Positions 50,671-63,139 of a stretch of 64,000 bases of DNA are shown one piece after another. Position numbers and translations under genes: made by a program. Source of the stretch: Quillaja saponaria (taxonomy: Eukaryota > Streptophyta > Magnoliopsida > Fabales > Quillajaceae); NCBI GenBank assembly GCA_029379385.1, contig CM055607.1:35647235-35711234 (forward strand). The letters are read 5' to 3'. The stretch's first letter is position 1; each line of letters begins with the position of its first letter. A model generated the notes under the pieces. The model saw only the letters and a program-made list of their open reading frames with translations, made no database searches and had not been told where the DNA came from.

Positions 50671-52378
50671 ATTTAGGATAATTATATTAATCTATTTGCT
50701 CCATTTTCACATTTGTGGGTATTTCTCTTTGTCTTATGCTGTACCAAATTTTCTCCATTTCAGAGCATATTGTGTTTTCAGACACACATTAATGCTTTTT
50801 TGCTTGGTCAATTCAACCTGTCATCTAATAATGCTTGTGGTTATGGTGGGCTATATTGATCTCAACCAGCAGCCAACATATCATTATCAAGCATGGGGAA
50901 TTCCTGTGAGAATTTTGTTTCTAAAAGATTGCCATTATATCAGTTTGAGTTTAACTTTCACATACCACGGGTCCTTATAAGATAGGAATTGTTCTTGCAA
51001 CAACTTGAAGGATAGACTCATAAAATTCACATCTAGAGAGTTCAACTAATTGTATCTCTTTCGGAAAAACCAATAATAGTCTGAAAATGAAAGAACTTCT
51101 CTCAGAAAAGGTTAAAGAAGACCTATCACAATCATCTACTATATTCGAATAGCAGGGGAGGGCTGCCAAGAACAGCTTTAGAAGAGCTAAGCTTTGTCTC
51201 ATGCATCTCTGTGTTGCAGACAGTACAATTTATATTGTGCCCACTTACCATTTACAACATGAATGAACTGAATCCAGAAACCAAAACAGGATGCCAATTT
51301 CATTTTCACTATTTTCATAGTCTCATGTCTAGAATAAATTATATAATGTAGCATATATGGTTATTTTAAATTAAAGCTTTCATATCAGACTTTTAGGAAA
51401 AAAGAAAGCACATAATCATTACTTATTGAAGATAAAATTATGGCCCATGAAGTTGTACTAAGTTCATGGTCGAATCCCTAGGTAAACAAAGAAGATTTGC
51501 TAGTGGGGTTTGAGTATCTTTTAGAGAGAAGAATTAAAAGAGAATAAAGCTATAGTTATGAAACTGTTACAGAAAAGGGACATTTGAGAGTACTTAGCTA
51601 TTCAAAGGGTGTATTTGTGTGGTTAATCTGATCCCATCTGAGTAAATTAACAGAATAACATGTCTAGGTAAAAACAAAACTTCTGCACATGGGTTGATTC
51701 AAATGACCTTAGAGGTCTAAGCCTCCATATGTGATATGTGCAGCTCAACAACATTATATTCATTGATTCCTGTAGAAGCTCTAGGGTCTGTGTTTTAGAA
51801 GATTCCAACTCCTAGACTCCTCTGTTTTTGCCCTGTTGTTTTCTGGCGTGGAACATGGGTTTGATGGATTCCCAACCAAAATCTCTCCCTCTCTCATCTC
51901 TCTCTCTCTCACATATATTATTAGAAACTTTTTCTAGTAAAAAAAGCTATATATTTTAAGCTTTACAGAATTACACTATATAACAAGCAGTTTAAAGCAG
52001 AATTATAAAGAAATACCCAGCAAGCAGACAATGACTTCCTTCAATCAAAAAGAAAAAAGCAAAAGAGATAAAGTTATTAACAATTTCCCCATAACAGGAA
52101 ATAAATAAAAGGATAAATGACATTAATAATTGAACGAACACGGTATATGTTGGTTCAAATGAGACAACAGTGTAAAAAATAAGCAATTTAATCATAGTCA
52201 TTTGTCCATGCTTCTTCTCATACCTGGGCAGCTTATATAAAGCCTAAAACAAATAGGGGTAGCAACTGGGAAGCTTTAAAGTAAGCTCCACATTTCAAGT
52301 TTGAACCAGGTTGAATCCCTGCATTTGTTCCCATCGTTGTCTATGCCAGCAAACACTTAACATCTATCACCATTTTAA
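50671..52378. other. Intergenic region
   Basis: The left part is the bHLH 3' UTR. A minus-strand open frame at 50975-51202 has no known motif. A CT microsatellite lies at about 51891-51912. About 52240-52440 looks related to about 54940-55190 (shared phrases such as AAAGCCTAAAA and TGAATCCCTG). Confidence 0.5.
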
Positions 52379-52489
52379 TGAGAAGTAAATCTTCTAGCAG
52401 CTTCTAAGGGCTGGCAATGTATCGCACAGAGCATGTAGTTCTTGTACTGTCAAATGTTGGAGGCACCATTTGGAAGATGTAAATACATA
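52379..52489 (+). pseudogene. Relic of an F-box/LRR C-terminal exon, opposite strand to the neighbouring pseudogene
   Basis: Plus-strand reading gives CSSCTVKCWRHHLEDVNT before a stop, which resembles the conserved Cys-rich C-terminus (KCWRHYLKDV type) of the plant F-box/LRR-FBD family. Two stops lie just upstream, so it is not functional. The F-box pseudogene next to it lacks this exon in its own orientation, so the piece may be its inverted last exon or a fragment of another copy. The match is short and rests on my recall of the family pattern. Confidence 0.5.
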
Positions 52490-52648
52490 ACTTAATTATT
52501 ATAATGAATTTGCATTCAAATTCAAAGCTATATGATCAGAAATACTACATACTTGCATGTTTTATATTGATTATGATGATGCTGATGCCTAGTTACGTTT
52601 AACACACAAGACCAAGTTCCAACCTGCAAATGTTTATAGCGAAAAAAA

Positions 52649-54194
52649 TTAAACCTTTATGAAATTGTTCTTGGATTGAGAACCTGGAGTTGCAATAATG
52701 GTCTTGGGATGACAAATCCAAAGCAAATTATCCAAAATGGCAGCATATGTTGATCTTAAAAATACATGTAGCTCTAACTCCCTCAGTTCAAGTGAAGAAG
52801 TTCCTTTCAATCTTTTCAGATTATATAAAATCTTCACAACAAAATTAATTAAGCATGTCAAGGACAACCGAAATTCAAAAGAAAATCGATAAGAAATAAA
52901 ATGATTTGTAAATATATGTACCTCATTAGAGCATATAGACAGGTAGAGAGATTGGAATCCATTTGATTGTCCAAGGAATTTGCTTAAGTTCAGAAACCAA
53001 CTAGAATTAAGACGAGCCGGTGATGAATTCATCACAAGCTCTGCATGCCACAACCCAAGAGGCTGCTTCTGCTGCGGGGCATTCCTTGATGATGAAAAGG
53101 TGGGATTTGCACTACTATCTTCATAGTGAAAAGAGAGCAGATTTGGAGCACCAATTTCAGCCTCCACAAGGCTCTTTCAGTTGATAATGCTAATCTTCTG
53201 GAGGCCAATTTTGAAATCTTCACTAACAATTTCTTAGATGCAAATACTTTACAAAAGTGAAACTACTAATGAAATATTGAAATAACTCATCTATCATATT
53301 GTTATCCTCTAATTGTAAAGTTTCAAACTTGGGATCTGCAGTCACTGGGACATCTACTTTCACCCAAAATTCATCTCCATAATACTTACAAACTTGAAGA
53401 TTTGGTGCTCTAATATCTACTAGTCTAGTAGAGCTTGTCACTTCAAACACAACCTTCTTGAGATTTTTTAAACAATTGACCTCAATTTTTCACACCCATG
53501 GGCAAGAAAAAATGATCAGATTCTCAATCAAAGGGCAGCTAGAGATGAGACTTTGGAATTTTTGGCTATCAATTATGAGTGATGGTCAAGAAACTGTAAG
53601 GGTAGTTAGAGAATTTAGCTTAGTACCAATGGTTGCCAGAAGCTGCAAGCCCGCACCCGGATAAAGCTTATAAGATTTCTTGTGGCAAACTATATAAACA
53701 TTGGCACATTTCAAAAGAACATGAACAATGATATTCATACAGCCCTTTTTCGTCATGGCGAGTGGCAAGTTCAATCTCCTGAACATGATTCGCCAAAGAA
53801 ATTCCAATTCATTTGTCAACAAGAGGATCTGTTTTGTCAATCTCTATGATGGTTATATTCAGAACAAATTGATTGACGGGTCTTTTAGAATTCTAAACTA
53901 TTTGTATAGTGTCATCTACAAAATTGAGAAACTTGGTCATGGAATTCCCAATTCTCTTCATTTGTATCTTTTCTCTATTGAAGTACTTGGTACGCATGAA
54001 AGCCAATTCTCCATCACTATCGCTGAAAAACAAATCGATAGGGTCTGTTGTGTAGGGGGTAAAAGAAAGCCATGATTCTCTCAATGTTTTAGACAAAACA
54101 CTCATCTTCATTGCGTCTTTCGTGCTTTCCAAGAAAGAAAGTGATGAATAATGCCTTCTGGTAACTCTGAAATTCGATCCAAATTTTTTTTCAT
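52649..54194 (-). pseudogene. F-box/LRR (FBD-type) protein pseudogene
   Basis: An F-box starts at 54194 (LDRISELPEGIIHHFLS), then the frame shifts near 54110 to continue TKDAMKMSVLSKTLRESWLSF, which is the second half of the F-box. Downstream, LRR-type blocks are recognisable: VNQFVLNITIIEI, ISLANHVQEIEL, LYSLPQEIL, FEVTSSTRLVDIRAPNLQVC, VEAEIGAPNLLSFHYED and ELELHVF..LLWICHPKTI. These are separated by several stops (near 53895, 53829, 53670 and 53178). An intron donor is visible near 52920 (TCTAATGAG|GTACAT). Intact members act as substrate receptors of SCF ubiquitin ligases. Many independent lesions make this a true pseudogene. Confidence 0.82.
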
Positions 54195-55255
54195 CTTCAA
54201 TTTCATAATCATCATGCTTCTTTGTCTTCAATTTGTTTTGCATAACAAACTTTAAAACGATTATTTCTTGCATCCATGCATATAAACTTTGCCTCTCCAT
54301 CTGTACTGCTGCTAGCTGTTGGACCGTATTTAGAGTAATGGGGGATTAAGGTTTTACTTTCTAGGGTTTAAGAGTTGTAAAGCTTTAAATACCAAAAAAA
54401 AATATTCTAAAACTCATTTCTTTTCTGTACTGTACATACTCCCAATTCCACCTCTATATGTGACGTATGCATGGCGGCAAGAGGAATGAGGATTAAGGTT
54501 ATACTCACCTTATGTATATCAAAGGTATATTGCTTGATGTGCACACAATAAAATGTTTATAAAGACAGAACTTAATCAAACTTGGTCGAGGTTTCTAAAA
54601 CGCCTCTCTTCCTGTCTAAATTCCACAATAAATTTATGCAAAGAAATTAAAAACATAATAAAAAATAAATAAGTTGTTAATACTTTGGATTTCGAGCAGG
54701 CTGATTAGTGTTTCCAATTGAGACGAGAGTTTACAGTTCGTTTTAGTCATACATTAGACATGAGTTAGGTAATTCTGGCTAAATCAAGACAACGTTAAAC
54801 TTATTTTGTCCCTAGACATGGAATTGAGCTAATAATCCTTAATCATCATCACAATAAATCAATAGTCCCACTGATTTTAACAGAATATATGATAATAATA
54901 GAAAAAAAAAAAATAACAACCCAGCTCTAGAATACATAAAGCCTAAAATAAATAGGGATCACAATTTGGCCATCTTCGAAGTAGATACCTCCAAATTCAA
55001 CGTTAACAAATCTGATCACATCCATCAATCACATTTCAATAGTTCAGATAGAAGGCAACATGCTGAATCCCTGTATTACTCCCGTTGGCCTGCAAATTGT
55101 GTGGTAGCTTCTTACTTCAGAGTGTCGGCAATGCACATCCCACAAAGTATCCCGGCAGATAAACAAAACATTTCTGAAGCTAAAATATGGAAAGAAAATG
55201 ATCCTAAGGTGGTTGTTCTAGTGTCTACGTCTGGAATGCAGTCCCACAATACCTC
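54195..55255. other. Intergenic region
   Basis: The 5' flank of the F-box pseudogene and the 3' UTR of the methyltransferase gene. The segment about 54940-55190 resembles about 52240-52440 in the same orientation at an estimated 60-70% identity, suggesting an old duplication. Confidence 0.45.
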
Positions 55256-58200
55256 TTACCTGTGTGAGATTCGTAATAATCTTATACTAGCTCTCTCATA
55301 TGACTGCATGTAAGGAAGGAAATTTAGAGGCTTTAGTGTATCAGAAAGGTCTGTGATATTAAGTTCAGCCTGGTCCACCAGGGCACGGAAACAGTTGAAG
55401 GTGTCAATATTCCGAATGACACAAGCAATATAAGCCACCGGTGCTTCACTTGACTCAACATTAGAAGCACCACAGTGAATTGTTTTGCGTATACTAGTAA
55501 CAAATCTGCCACTGTTATCTTTAGCATCCTGTTGATCAGTACCATCGAACTCTCTATCTTGTATAAGGCCCTGCCAACTGTCATTATGCTTGCAAGAATG
55601 GGGTTTAATCTGGTTTAAAAGGATTTTAAGCACTCGAACAAGATGTGGAAGGCAAACTGGATCATATATCACATCTGCACCCAAGCTGGAAAGAGAGATG
55701 TAACGATTTAGTACCATAAGACATTAACTTGGTTTCTTATAATATAAAAAAATTAAAAGGATAGAGGAGTCAAATGACAAGCATGTAAGAAAGTAAAACT
55801 CACACAATATCAGGCATAATGCCTTGGAGCTCACTTTCTGATGCAGATTCCCATGGCAAATGAATACATTTCACCTGATATATATTCATCATTTCAGGCC
55901 AAACAACTTTAGAAAGCCTACATCCGTGACAAGATTCTTTTTATCACTTCAGAACTACAAAAGTTTACACACAACACATTGAGATTGATTTCCATACAGC
56001 AGTTCCTCAATTAAATTTTCACAAATAGCAATGGTTTCTATCTAAGCAAAATTTATGATCGGAAAAAATGGTAATCATGAGGTAGGAATATACACATAAG
56101 AGGTGGCAAGTTAAAGTACATGCATGCTTTTTCTCTAGATTTAATTCATTGGAGCATGGTATTCGGAATGGGTGAGAGCATGGTAAAGTAATATGAGCAA
56201 AATCATAAAGACAAATGGTAGATATAATACAAGTAACCAATAAGCATATGCAAGTTGAGGACTTAACCTTGTTAGGATCTTCATCTATTCCAGGTTTGTC
56301 AGTTTCAACACTCGGGTAGTTCAATTCCAAATTAAACTTCATGTTTGCTAAAGTTGCCAAGTCACCATCACTTAATATCACCTATACCAGGCACAATATT
56401 ACCAACATTCATATAACATGCAGCAGTAAAGAACAATCAGTTTAAAAGGAGAGGATTACTTAATGAGACTTAAAACACATGAGGACTATTTTGGAATACA
56501 CATACCTTGGATGTTTTCAAATGGGCAAGACAGATGCCAACTAAGCCAACCCCTGAACCAACCTGCTTTATATCTTGGGTAAGAACAATAGAGTGGAGAA
56601 CACAAAGAAAAGAAAAGGCCAAGAGTAGCTTAATGCAATATAACATATAATATAAGTGGAAAGGGAAAAATCCAATCAAAATTGAAAGTGTTAATCTCAG
56701 ATTTCTGGTGACAGGAAGCAACCAAAACAAAACATCAACTCAAGCGCAGATTATTCATTATTATATAGGACAATGTCATCTTGAACATAGCTCACCTCAA
56801 AACACGATTTATGAGAAAATAATTCAGGAAAAGAAAGTACGAACTCTGACAAAAATAGACTTGACGGCCATATGGAGCACCTGCATTAGCCAAATCATAA
56901 ATAATTTCACCAAGCTCACATGTCTAATACTACAACCATGCCATGTTGACAGACAGACTAAGGAATCATAGTTTTATGCAAGGGATTAACACACAAATGA
57001 CAAATCTCAACATAATCCAATAAATGGGAAACAAAGATAAGGGGCACTCGTATAGATAAAATATAGAGTTAATAAAGCAGAAAGCCTAGATTTACTATAA
57101 TTGTATATGGTTTCATATGCCTTGCCTCACTAACAAGTTCAATAGTAATTTAGTTTTGAAGAAATTAAAATGGAGTAAAAAGATATCAAAGAGTAGCATG
57201 TCTTGGCGCCTCACAATTATCAAGCTGCTATATCCATACAAACGACTCATACTAAGTTACCAATAATTTTATATCATTACAGTTGTATAAAGTGAGAAGA
57301 TATAAAGAAAACCATACCCGGTATCACCTTCAAGCATGTTTAGAGAACACTGCAACAGAACCACCAGTGCCCTTGATTGTGGACAACTTGGTAATCCAAG
57401 ATAGCCTATAAGTACAGGTCACTCATCAGACATATGTTGAAGCAAACAAAAACCATAAAATTTCAAAACATCAACTCTGCCTTAATAATGATTATTACCA
57501 GAAGGGAAAAGGAATGAAATTTTTTTGCAGATTCTTGCATGTCCCTTTACTAAAATATTATCCTAAACAAGAGGAAAGTGATAACTTCTCAAATTCAAAT
57601 TTAAGAAAACAAATCAATCAACCACCCCTCCACCCCCAAAGGAAAAAAGATGTAAAATCTTCAAAAGTGTTCGTAGCTTACCTTCAGTGAAGTAAGGTAT
57701 TGAGTATATAGTTCATATAGTTCACCCAACACAACACCATGATTCAACTCAACCTCAGTAATAAGCTTCTTCAGAAAATTCTTCAAGTAAGGTCCATAAC
57801 ATCCAGCCTGCATAACCATTCAAGCAAAATCAAGCTTTGCAATTACAATCAAGAGGGATTGTATGAAATCCGGGACAGTATCAAAATTACTGTTCCAGCC
57901 AAACTTAAACTAGATAAGAATATAAATATATAAAATTAGATAGCACAGTAAGGTAACGTTCAACTTCGTACGAGAAGCATAGAATATACCATAGAGCATA
58001 GAACTTACAGTTTTGCTTAGGCAATGGTCCCAAATGAATTGCTGCACTCCCTCCGTAATTGACCCACAACCACATACTCTGCAATTTTTTATGATTACTT
58101 CCTTTAACTCTTTTTTATTAATCCCGCAAAGCTATTGAGTACATTGAAAGTTATAGAAAGCAAGACGAACAAGAAAACCAACTTCAAAATGTGCACCAGC

Positions 58201-58435
58201 CACCAAGTTAAGTTGTCGGTTGAATCCAAAAATATCTAAATTTTCGAGTACACAAAACAAATAACCAAATGCAAAGAGAAAAAAGGCGTTTATGCTAACA
58301 CTGGCTATAGCTTCTAAAGTGAGCAGACGACTACCTGGCATAGGAGATCAAGGCGTCGATGGGCTCCATTGCTAAAAACGCAGAGACCAAGTGCAGACAT
58401 GAAGGATGCGAAGGATCGAGCCCTTGTTCCGCCAT
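55256..58435 (-). CDS. EEF2KMT: EEF2KMT/FAM86-type protein-lysine methyltransferase, one base short
   Basis: SAM-dependent family-16 (METTL21-related) methyltransferase. In yeast and humans the family modifies a lysine of elongation factor 2 in the cytosol; that substrate is inferred here. Exons: 58335-58435, 58009-58078, 57682-57807, 57318-57405, 56796-56880, 56506-56562, 56268-56381, 55804-55874, 55256-55685; about 380 aa. Landmarks are MAEQGLDPSHPSCLHLVSAF, GLPSCPQSRAL, LEGDTGCSIWPSSLFLSEFV, the SAM-binding motif VGSGVGLVGICLA (from about residue 158), LSDGD, and GADVIYDP (about 240). The C-terminus ends RASIRLLRISHR. The donor of exon 8 is GT|GTGAGT, giving the split Val codon. Exons 3 and 4 do not join in frame: exon 3 ends in phase 0 but exon 4 (88 nt, after TTATAG) needs one more base. 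The total is 1142 nt, one short of a multiple of three. A missing base near 57405 is the simplest cause. Confidence 0.9.
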
Positions 58436-59127
58436 GGCTAAGCTGCTTCACTGCGAGTGTTTCTAGGGTTTTAGAGCTCTTTCCTCCCGTAATCTGTTAC
58501 CATGGCGCGTGACGTGCCCCGGAAAAATGAAAATGGCGAGGATGAAGAAAACAGTAAATTGGCTGTAAAATGGGCCGGGCTAAGTCCAATCCAGCTACAT
58601 GAGAACGTTATTTGAGCCTAGGATTGAACTGGGCCAATCTAATGCCGTAACCCAGTTTCCCAAGTAATAGACATATAGATTTGGTCCCTCCACTTTTGCA
58701 TATAGAGTTTCCTGAAATTGATAAAAAAAAAAATTCTTATTCTAGGACTTTTATTTTTTACAACAAGTACACTTCAAATAAGTTGAACAACCTAACGGGT
58801 AGGTAAAGGTTTATCCAATGAATTAAAAAGGATTTTGATTTGTGAGAAGCTTTTGGTGGAGAGCAAACAACAATTCCATTTTGTTTATACAACATATAAC
58901 TTTTCTCTGCTCTAGAAGAGCAAATTAATGCTAATGTAGTGATAGGTAAATAGGCATTTTGTCAGAGTTTAAATCTGTGATTAAGGGAAATGAGATGATT
59001 TTATGCCTGGAGTACTAATCCAACGAGATAATACCTAATATGATTGTATTGTAGTAATACATTTATATGCTTTTCTTAATACATTTGTTTATTGCTTTTA
59101 GAGTAAAAAAAAAATGAACCATATCTT
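58436..59127. other. Intergenic region upstream of the methyltransferase
   Basis: The promoter of the methyltransferase gene (minus strand) and AT-rich DNA up to the NHX pseudogene. No coding exon is seen. Confidence 0.55.
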
Positions 59128-62100
59128 CTAACTAAGGAGAATGGAGAAGTATAGTTGAGCTTTTGGGTTTGAGAAATTTCGCCTGCTGCGCCAGATGGTG
59201 AACCAGGGACGAAGGGAACAAAACCCCTTTCCACCAAATGCTGGTGGTCTCGTCAACTTATCATCAAATTTTCTCCAGAAGTAGTGAACTGTTGAAGTCG
59301 GATTGGTAATGAGTAACCTGAACCTACTTTGCCTTGGACCTCTCTGGTTGTTGTCCTTGGTCATTTGGATCACCATTTTCAAGGAACAGTAATCTTAAGT
59401 GTTCCCAACTTAGAGTATCAGTTGCATCCGAAATTGAAGGTTTTGTATGCTTTAGCTGCACTGCCTCAATCAGTGGCTTTGTTATTGAACCAAACACCTG
59501 TTTGCATTTTTGTAAGGATGTTTATCATAATCGAATTTCATTCTTTCTTCGTTCGCTAATGCTACTTTAAATACTTAATGTCAAGAGACATACCACAAAA
59601 CTAAATAAGACGACGATTATGGTAGAGGATGATCATCAATGTACTATCTTCTGTTGATGTTGTATCAGATTTTGTAGACTGCAGTTGTAAATACTCAACT
59701 CAACTAAGCCTTAAAAATCCCAAACTAGTTGTAAATCACGCAAGTAAATTTCTTCCCTAAGAAGAAACATCTTACAAAGCAAATATGTATGAACTCCGTA
59801 TTGCATTACATCCTTACCTGGTTATAAGTCAGGGCAATAGTTACTGCACCTCGCATTAGGCCTGCCCACCATATTATAAACTGAAATTTCAAACAGTTAA
59901 GCATAACTTTCAGTAGGGTCAATTGGCAATGACAGAAAAGCTTTGGATCCTGAGATTATAACCTGTGATTTAAACTTAATTTTTGTATTCTCCCTTTTCT
60001 TATTGCAATTTGTTCAATTTGCAATAGGAAACACAAAAGCTGCCCTTCCAATCAACACTAACTGCAAATAATGTTGAAATTACAGCTATTGAAGTCCCTA
60101 GACTACAGCAAAGATCATGAAGAAAATTAGGCATGACATGACATTGGAAAAAAAATAAATAAATAAAACTGTTAATTAGTTAAGCTCCATAAAAAAATAT
60201 AAAAAATAAAAGGGGGTTAGGCTACCTTGCATTGCTGCTTTTCCATTTGTCAGTGTAAAGGCATCCATACCAACATATAGAAATATAAAAGTTTCTGCCA
60301 TGAATGAGATTGTCGCAAATGAATGCCTGAAATCATGAAAGTGTTTCGCAAGTAAAAATTTCAGATAGAACTCAGATATAATTGTCTGACTAACATAGAA
60401 TTACATCTTGCTTTGTTACCATTAATGATCTCATAGGCATATGAAAGTAAGGTTTCCATTGCTAACTGCTTGATCCGTGCACAAACAAAAAGGATTAGAG
60501 TGGATTTTTGCACCTGTCCTTCTATATGAATCACATGCTTTTCCTTGTCTCACAACAATGTCTGGGATTGTTCAATCAATAATTACTTTGACAAAAGTCG
60601 ACTCTTATAAATAATAAGAGTGAAGTTGTTTTTCTTAATTCGTTGTCATCCTTGAGCTTTCTGTAACATTGTGCCATGTGTGGTGAGACATATAACAATG
60701 CCACACACACAAAAAAAAAAAAAAAAAAAAAGTCAAAATTTCACTGAGATTTAAAAGCTGCTAACTTTGTCAAAATAGACTGAATTGCCAACATAAATTC
60801 ATAAAGAAAATAGAAAAACAGAACAAAACTATCAAGTTAATCAGTTGCCACTTTAACAGCAAGGTTATAAAGGAATATGTTAAAAAGTATTGCACAACTA
60901 TTGGCCTAATATAAATGTCTCCCCACCTTCAATTTCTAGTTTCTTAGTTGAATTAAATGCGCATCCTCCTAAGCATTATTTCTGCGGGTTAAACTAGTAG
61001 AATAGAAGTATCATTGCTTTGGTCAAAGAGAAAATAACTAAGTTTTTCTAAGATGGTTTAGTACCTCAGCCGCCATGTAAGAGAAGTAAGCCTAGAGCAT
61101 CATGAGTGCTACTTCACGATCCGTGGAGTGCCTGTTGATGAAAGGTATATAATGTCAGGTTTACAAACAAGCTGAGCTTCCTTATTGATAGTCTTTCTTT
61201 TGACTTTGTCCTAAGCAATGTAAAGTTTCATGATATTAACTTAGATCAACATAATTTATGTATAAAAACAAAGTAATGAAGGAGATCTGGTCCAGATATC
61301 CAAGGTTTGCTAGCTAATTTGCGTACCAATTCAAAATTATCTCTGCAACATTTGTATGTTTTTCATCATTTCCTTTCTACTTCTTTAGTTAATTATATGT
61401 CAAGCTATATCCAATTTTATTGGTAACATCCCAAATAACTTTATACTTTTTGAATTTTGAACACTTCTTTTCTGGCAGAAGGTTAATTGGTTACACTGAA
61501 CATGATTTGTCTGCCATATAATTAGGAATGAAGTTAATCTATCTTGAAAGTACTGTTTATGATTTCAACATCTTTATTTGCTTGAATCGTTGGCATTTAG
61601 GAATATATTTTGGCAGTGAAGCACTTAGATATATTAATGTTTAAAGGAAAACAAATACAATCTGTACCTTCCAAAGTAAAGCGTCTTGATGATATAAGGA
61701 CCCACCTGAAAAAAAGGATCGACATGTAGAAAGTAAGAATATAATATTAGTTTCAGTTCTATTTCCTATATATGTTCAGTGTCATTAAAATTTAGCATAA
61801 CATCAAAGACCATAAGCATATATTTACAATGAATCTTTTGAATGTCAAGAAGCAAACAGGCTAACAGCCTCCAAAGAAAAAACAGCAATGAATGTTAAAC
61901 ATTTTGCTAAGACAATAAACTCGTGCACCATTACAGGAAGAGTCTCATGCAGAACTCTGCTGTCAATTATTTCACAAGGTTGCAGGCTTGCGGCACATAA
62001 AGAAGAATGGAACCAAACCAAAACTTACTTTTGTACCAAGAGCAGTACTGGTGAAGAAGATGTAATGAAAGGTGCCCGACAATTTCAAGGCTGTAATAAA

Positions 62101-62934
62101 ATTGATGCTGCTAAAGTGATTGTACTGCATTGAAAATCACAATAGAGGTAGAATAATTTACTACTCCCTCTCCGAATACAATACTGTAAAGGAAGGGTGT
62201 GTCTGTGTCTTCTTGACTGAGAAACTTTACCAGAAAAAAATAAGAAGATATTATTATCACTCCAACATGTCAATGTTTTTTCATATAAATATCTGTTTTA
62301 GAACAAAGGTTAAGATATACCATGTACAAAGTGAATCAGTTGCTGACTGTATGGCACCGATAGCTTCACATATTGGAAGAACAAACTATCAGAATAGATG
62401 GATAAATGTTATTAAGTACGGAGAATGGATGGAGTAATAAAAATTGCTCACATATACCAATTCTCTTAAATAGCAGAAAGGCACCTAAAGGTTGCAAATG
62501 GCCATAATTAATTTTAAAACTCATCTATATGATGAAAAACTGTCTACCTAGCTACAGAAGAACTGGAAGTTAATGAAGATCCTACCAAGTGATATGAGGC
62601 AAAAGGAAATCGCTGTACCAAATACCCCAAAGAAAACAGAATTGTTGTGAAATTCTCGGAAAAAACTGTTTCTTCTTCACTTGAAACCAAATAACAAATT
62701 CAAATGTTTATGATCCAGAAATCAGCAACAACCGACTGTCATATAAATATAAACGAATTTCACGTTAGTTCTTTTGTAATGAGGGAGAGATACCATACCC
62801 AGCATTGAAAATGTTTGAGGGAAGCAAGTAAAGGAAGAACAAGTTCTCACTGAACCCTAGAATTTTTAAACTATGAAATTTGCTCACCAGCAACACCACC
62901 ACTCCGGAGTCCGGAGATCAACTCCTGTATAAAC
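59128..62934 (-). pseudogene. NHX: Vacuolar Na+/H+ antiporter (NHX) pseudogene
   Basis: Recognisable pieces in order: 62799-62934 (GVVVLL..FSENLFFLYLLP..IFNAG, with frame shifts), about 62586-62690 (VKKKQFF, then shifted FGVFGTAISFCLISLG), 61668-61705 (GPYIIKTLYFGR), 61065-61131 (HSTDREVALMML then TAG then AYFSYMAAE), 60226-60326 (HSFATISFMAETFIFLYVGMDAF), 59818-59880 (FIIWWAGLMRGAVTIALTYNQ) and about 59128-59497 (VFGSITKPLIEAVQ, then shifted TSTVHYFWRKFDDK). Intact NHX transporters swap cytosolic Na+ or K+ for vacuolar H+. Exons expected for FSATDSVCTLQVL, the HYTWHNVTESS loop and the PGTSV region were not found. The missing exons, the TAG inside a conserved helix, the lost acceptor before VKKKQFF and several shifts make it nonfunctional. 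Confidence 0.85.
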
Positions 62935-63139
62935 CCCAACACATGAACCCATCTGTGGGAGAGGGAAAGTTAGGCTTTTGTATACGATTTCAGCTAATGT
63001 CTGGTTGGGAAAAATAGAAGATGCAGCAAAGATGAACTCTTGTAAACAAGAGCTACCAAATTCCTTTTTTTTTGTTTCTCTAAAAAAAATAGGTAAGTAA
63101 AAACCATCTGAATTTGTTCATATATAGAAGCATACAGTT
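62935..63139. other. Intergenic gap
   Basis: About 200 bases with no coding signal between the NHX pseudogene and the stop codon of the coiled-coil gene. It probably holds the 3' UTR of that gene. Confidence 0.5.
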
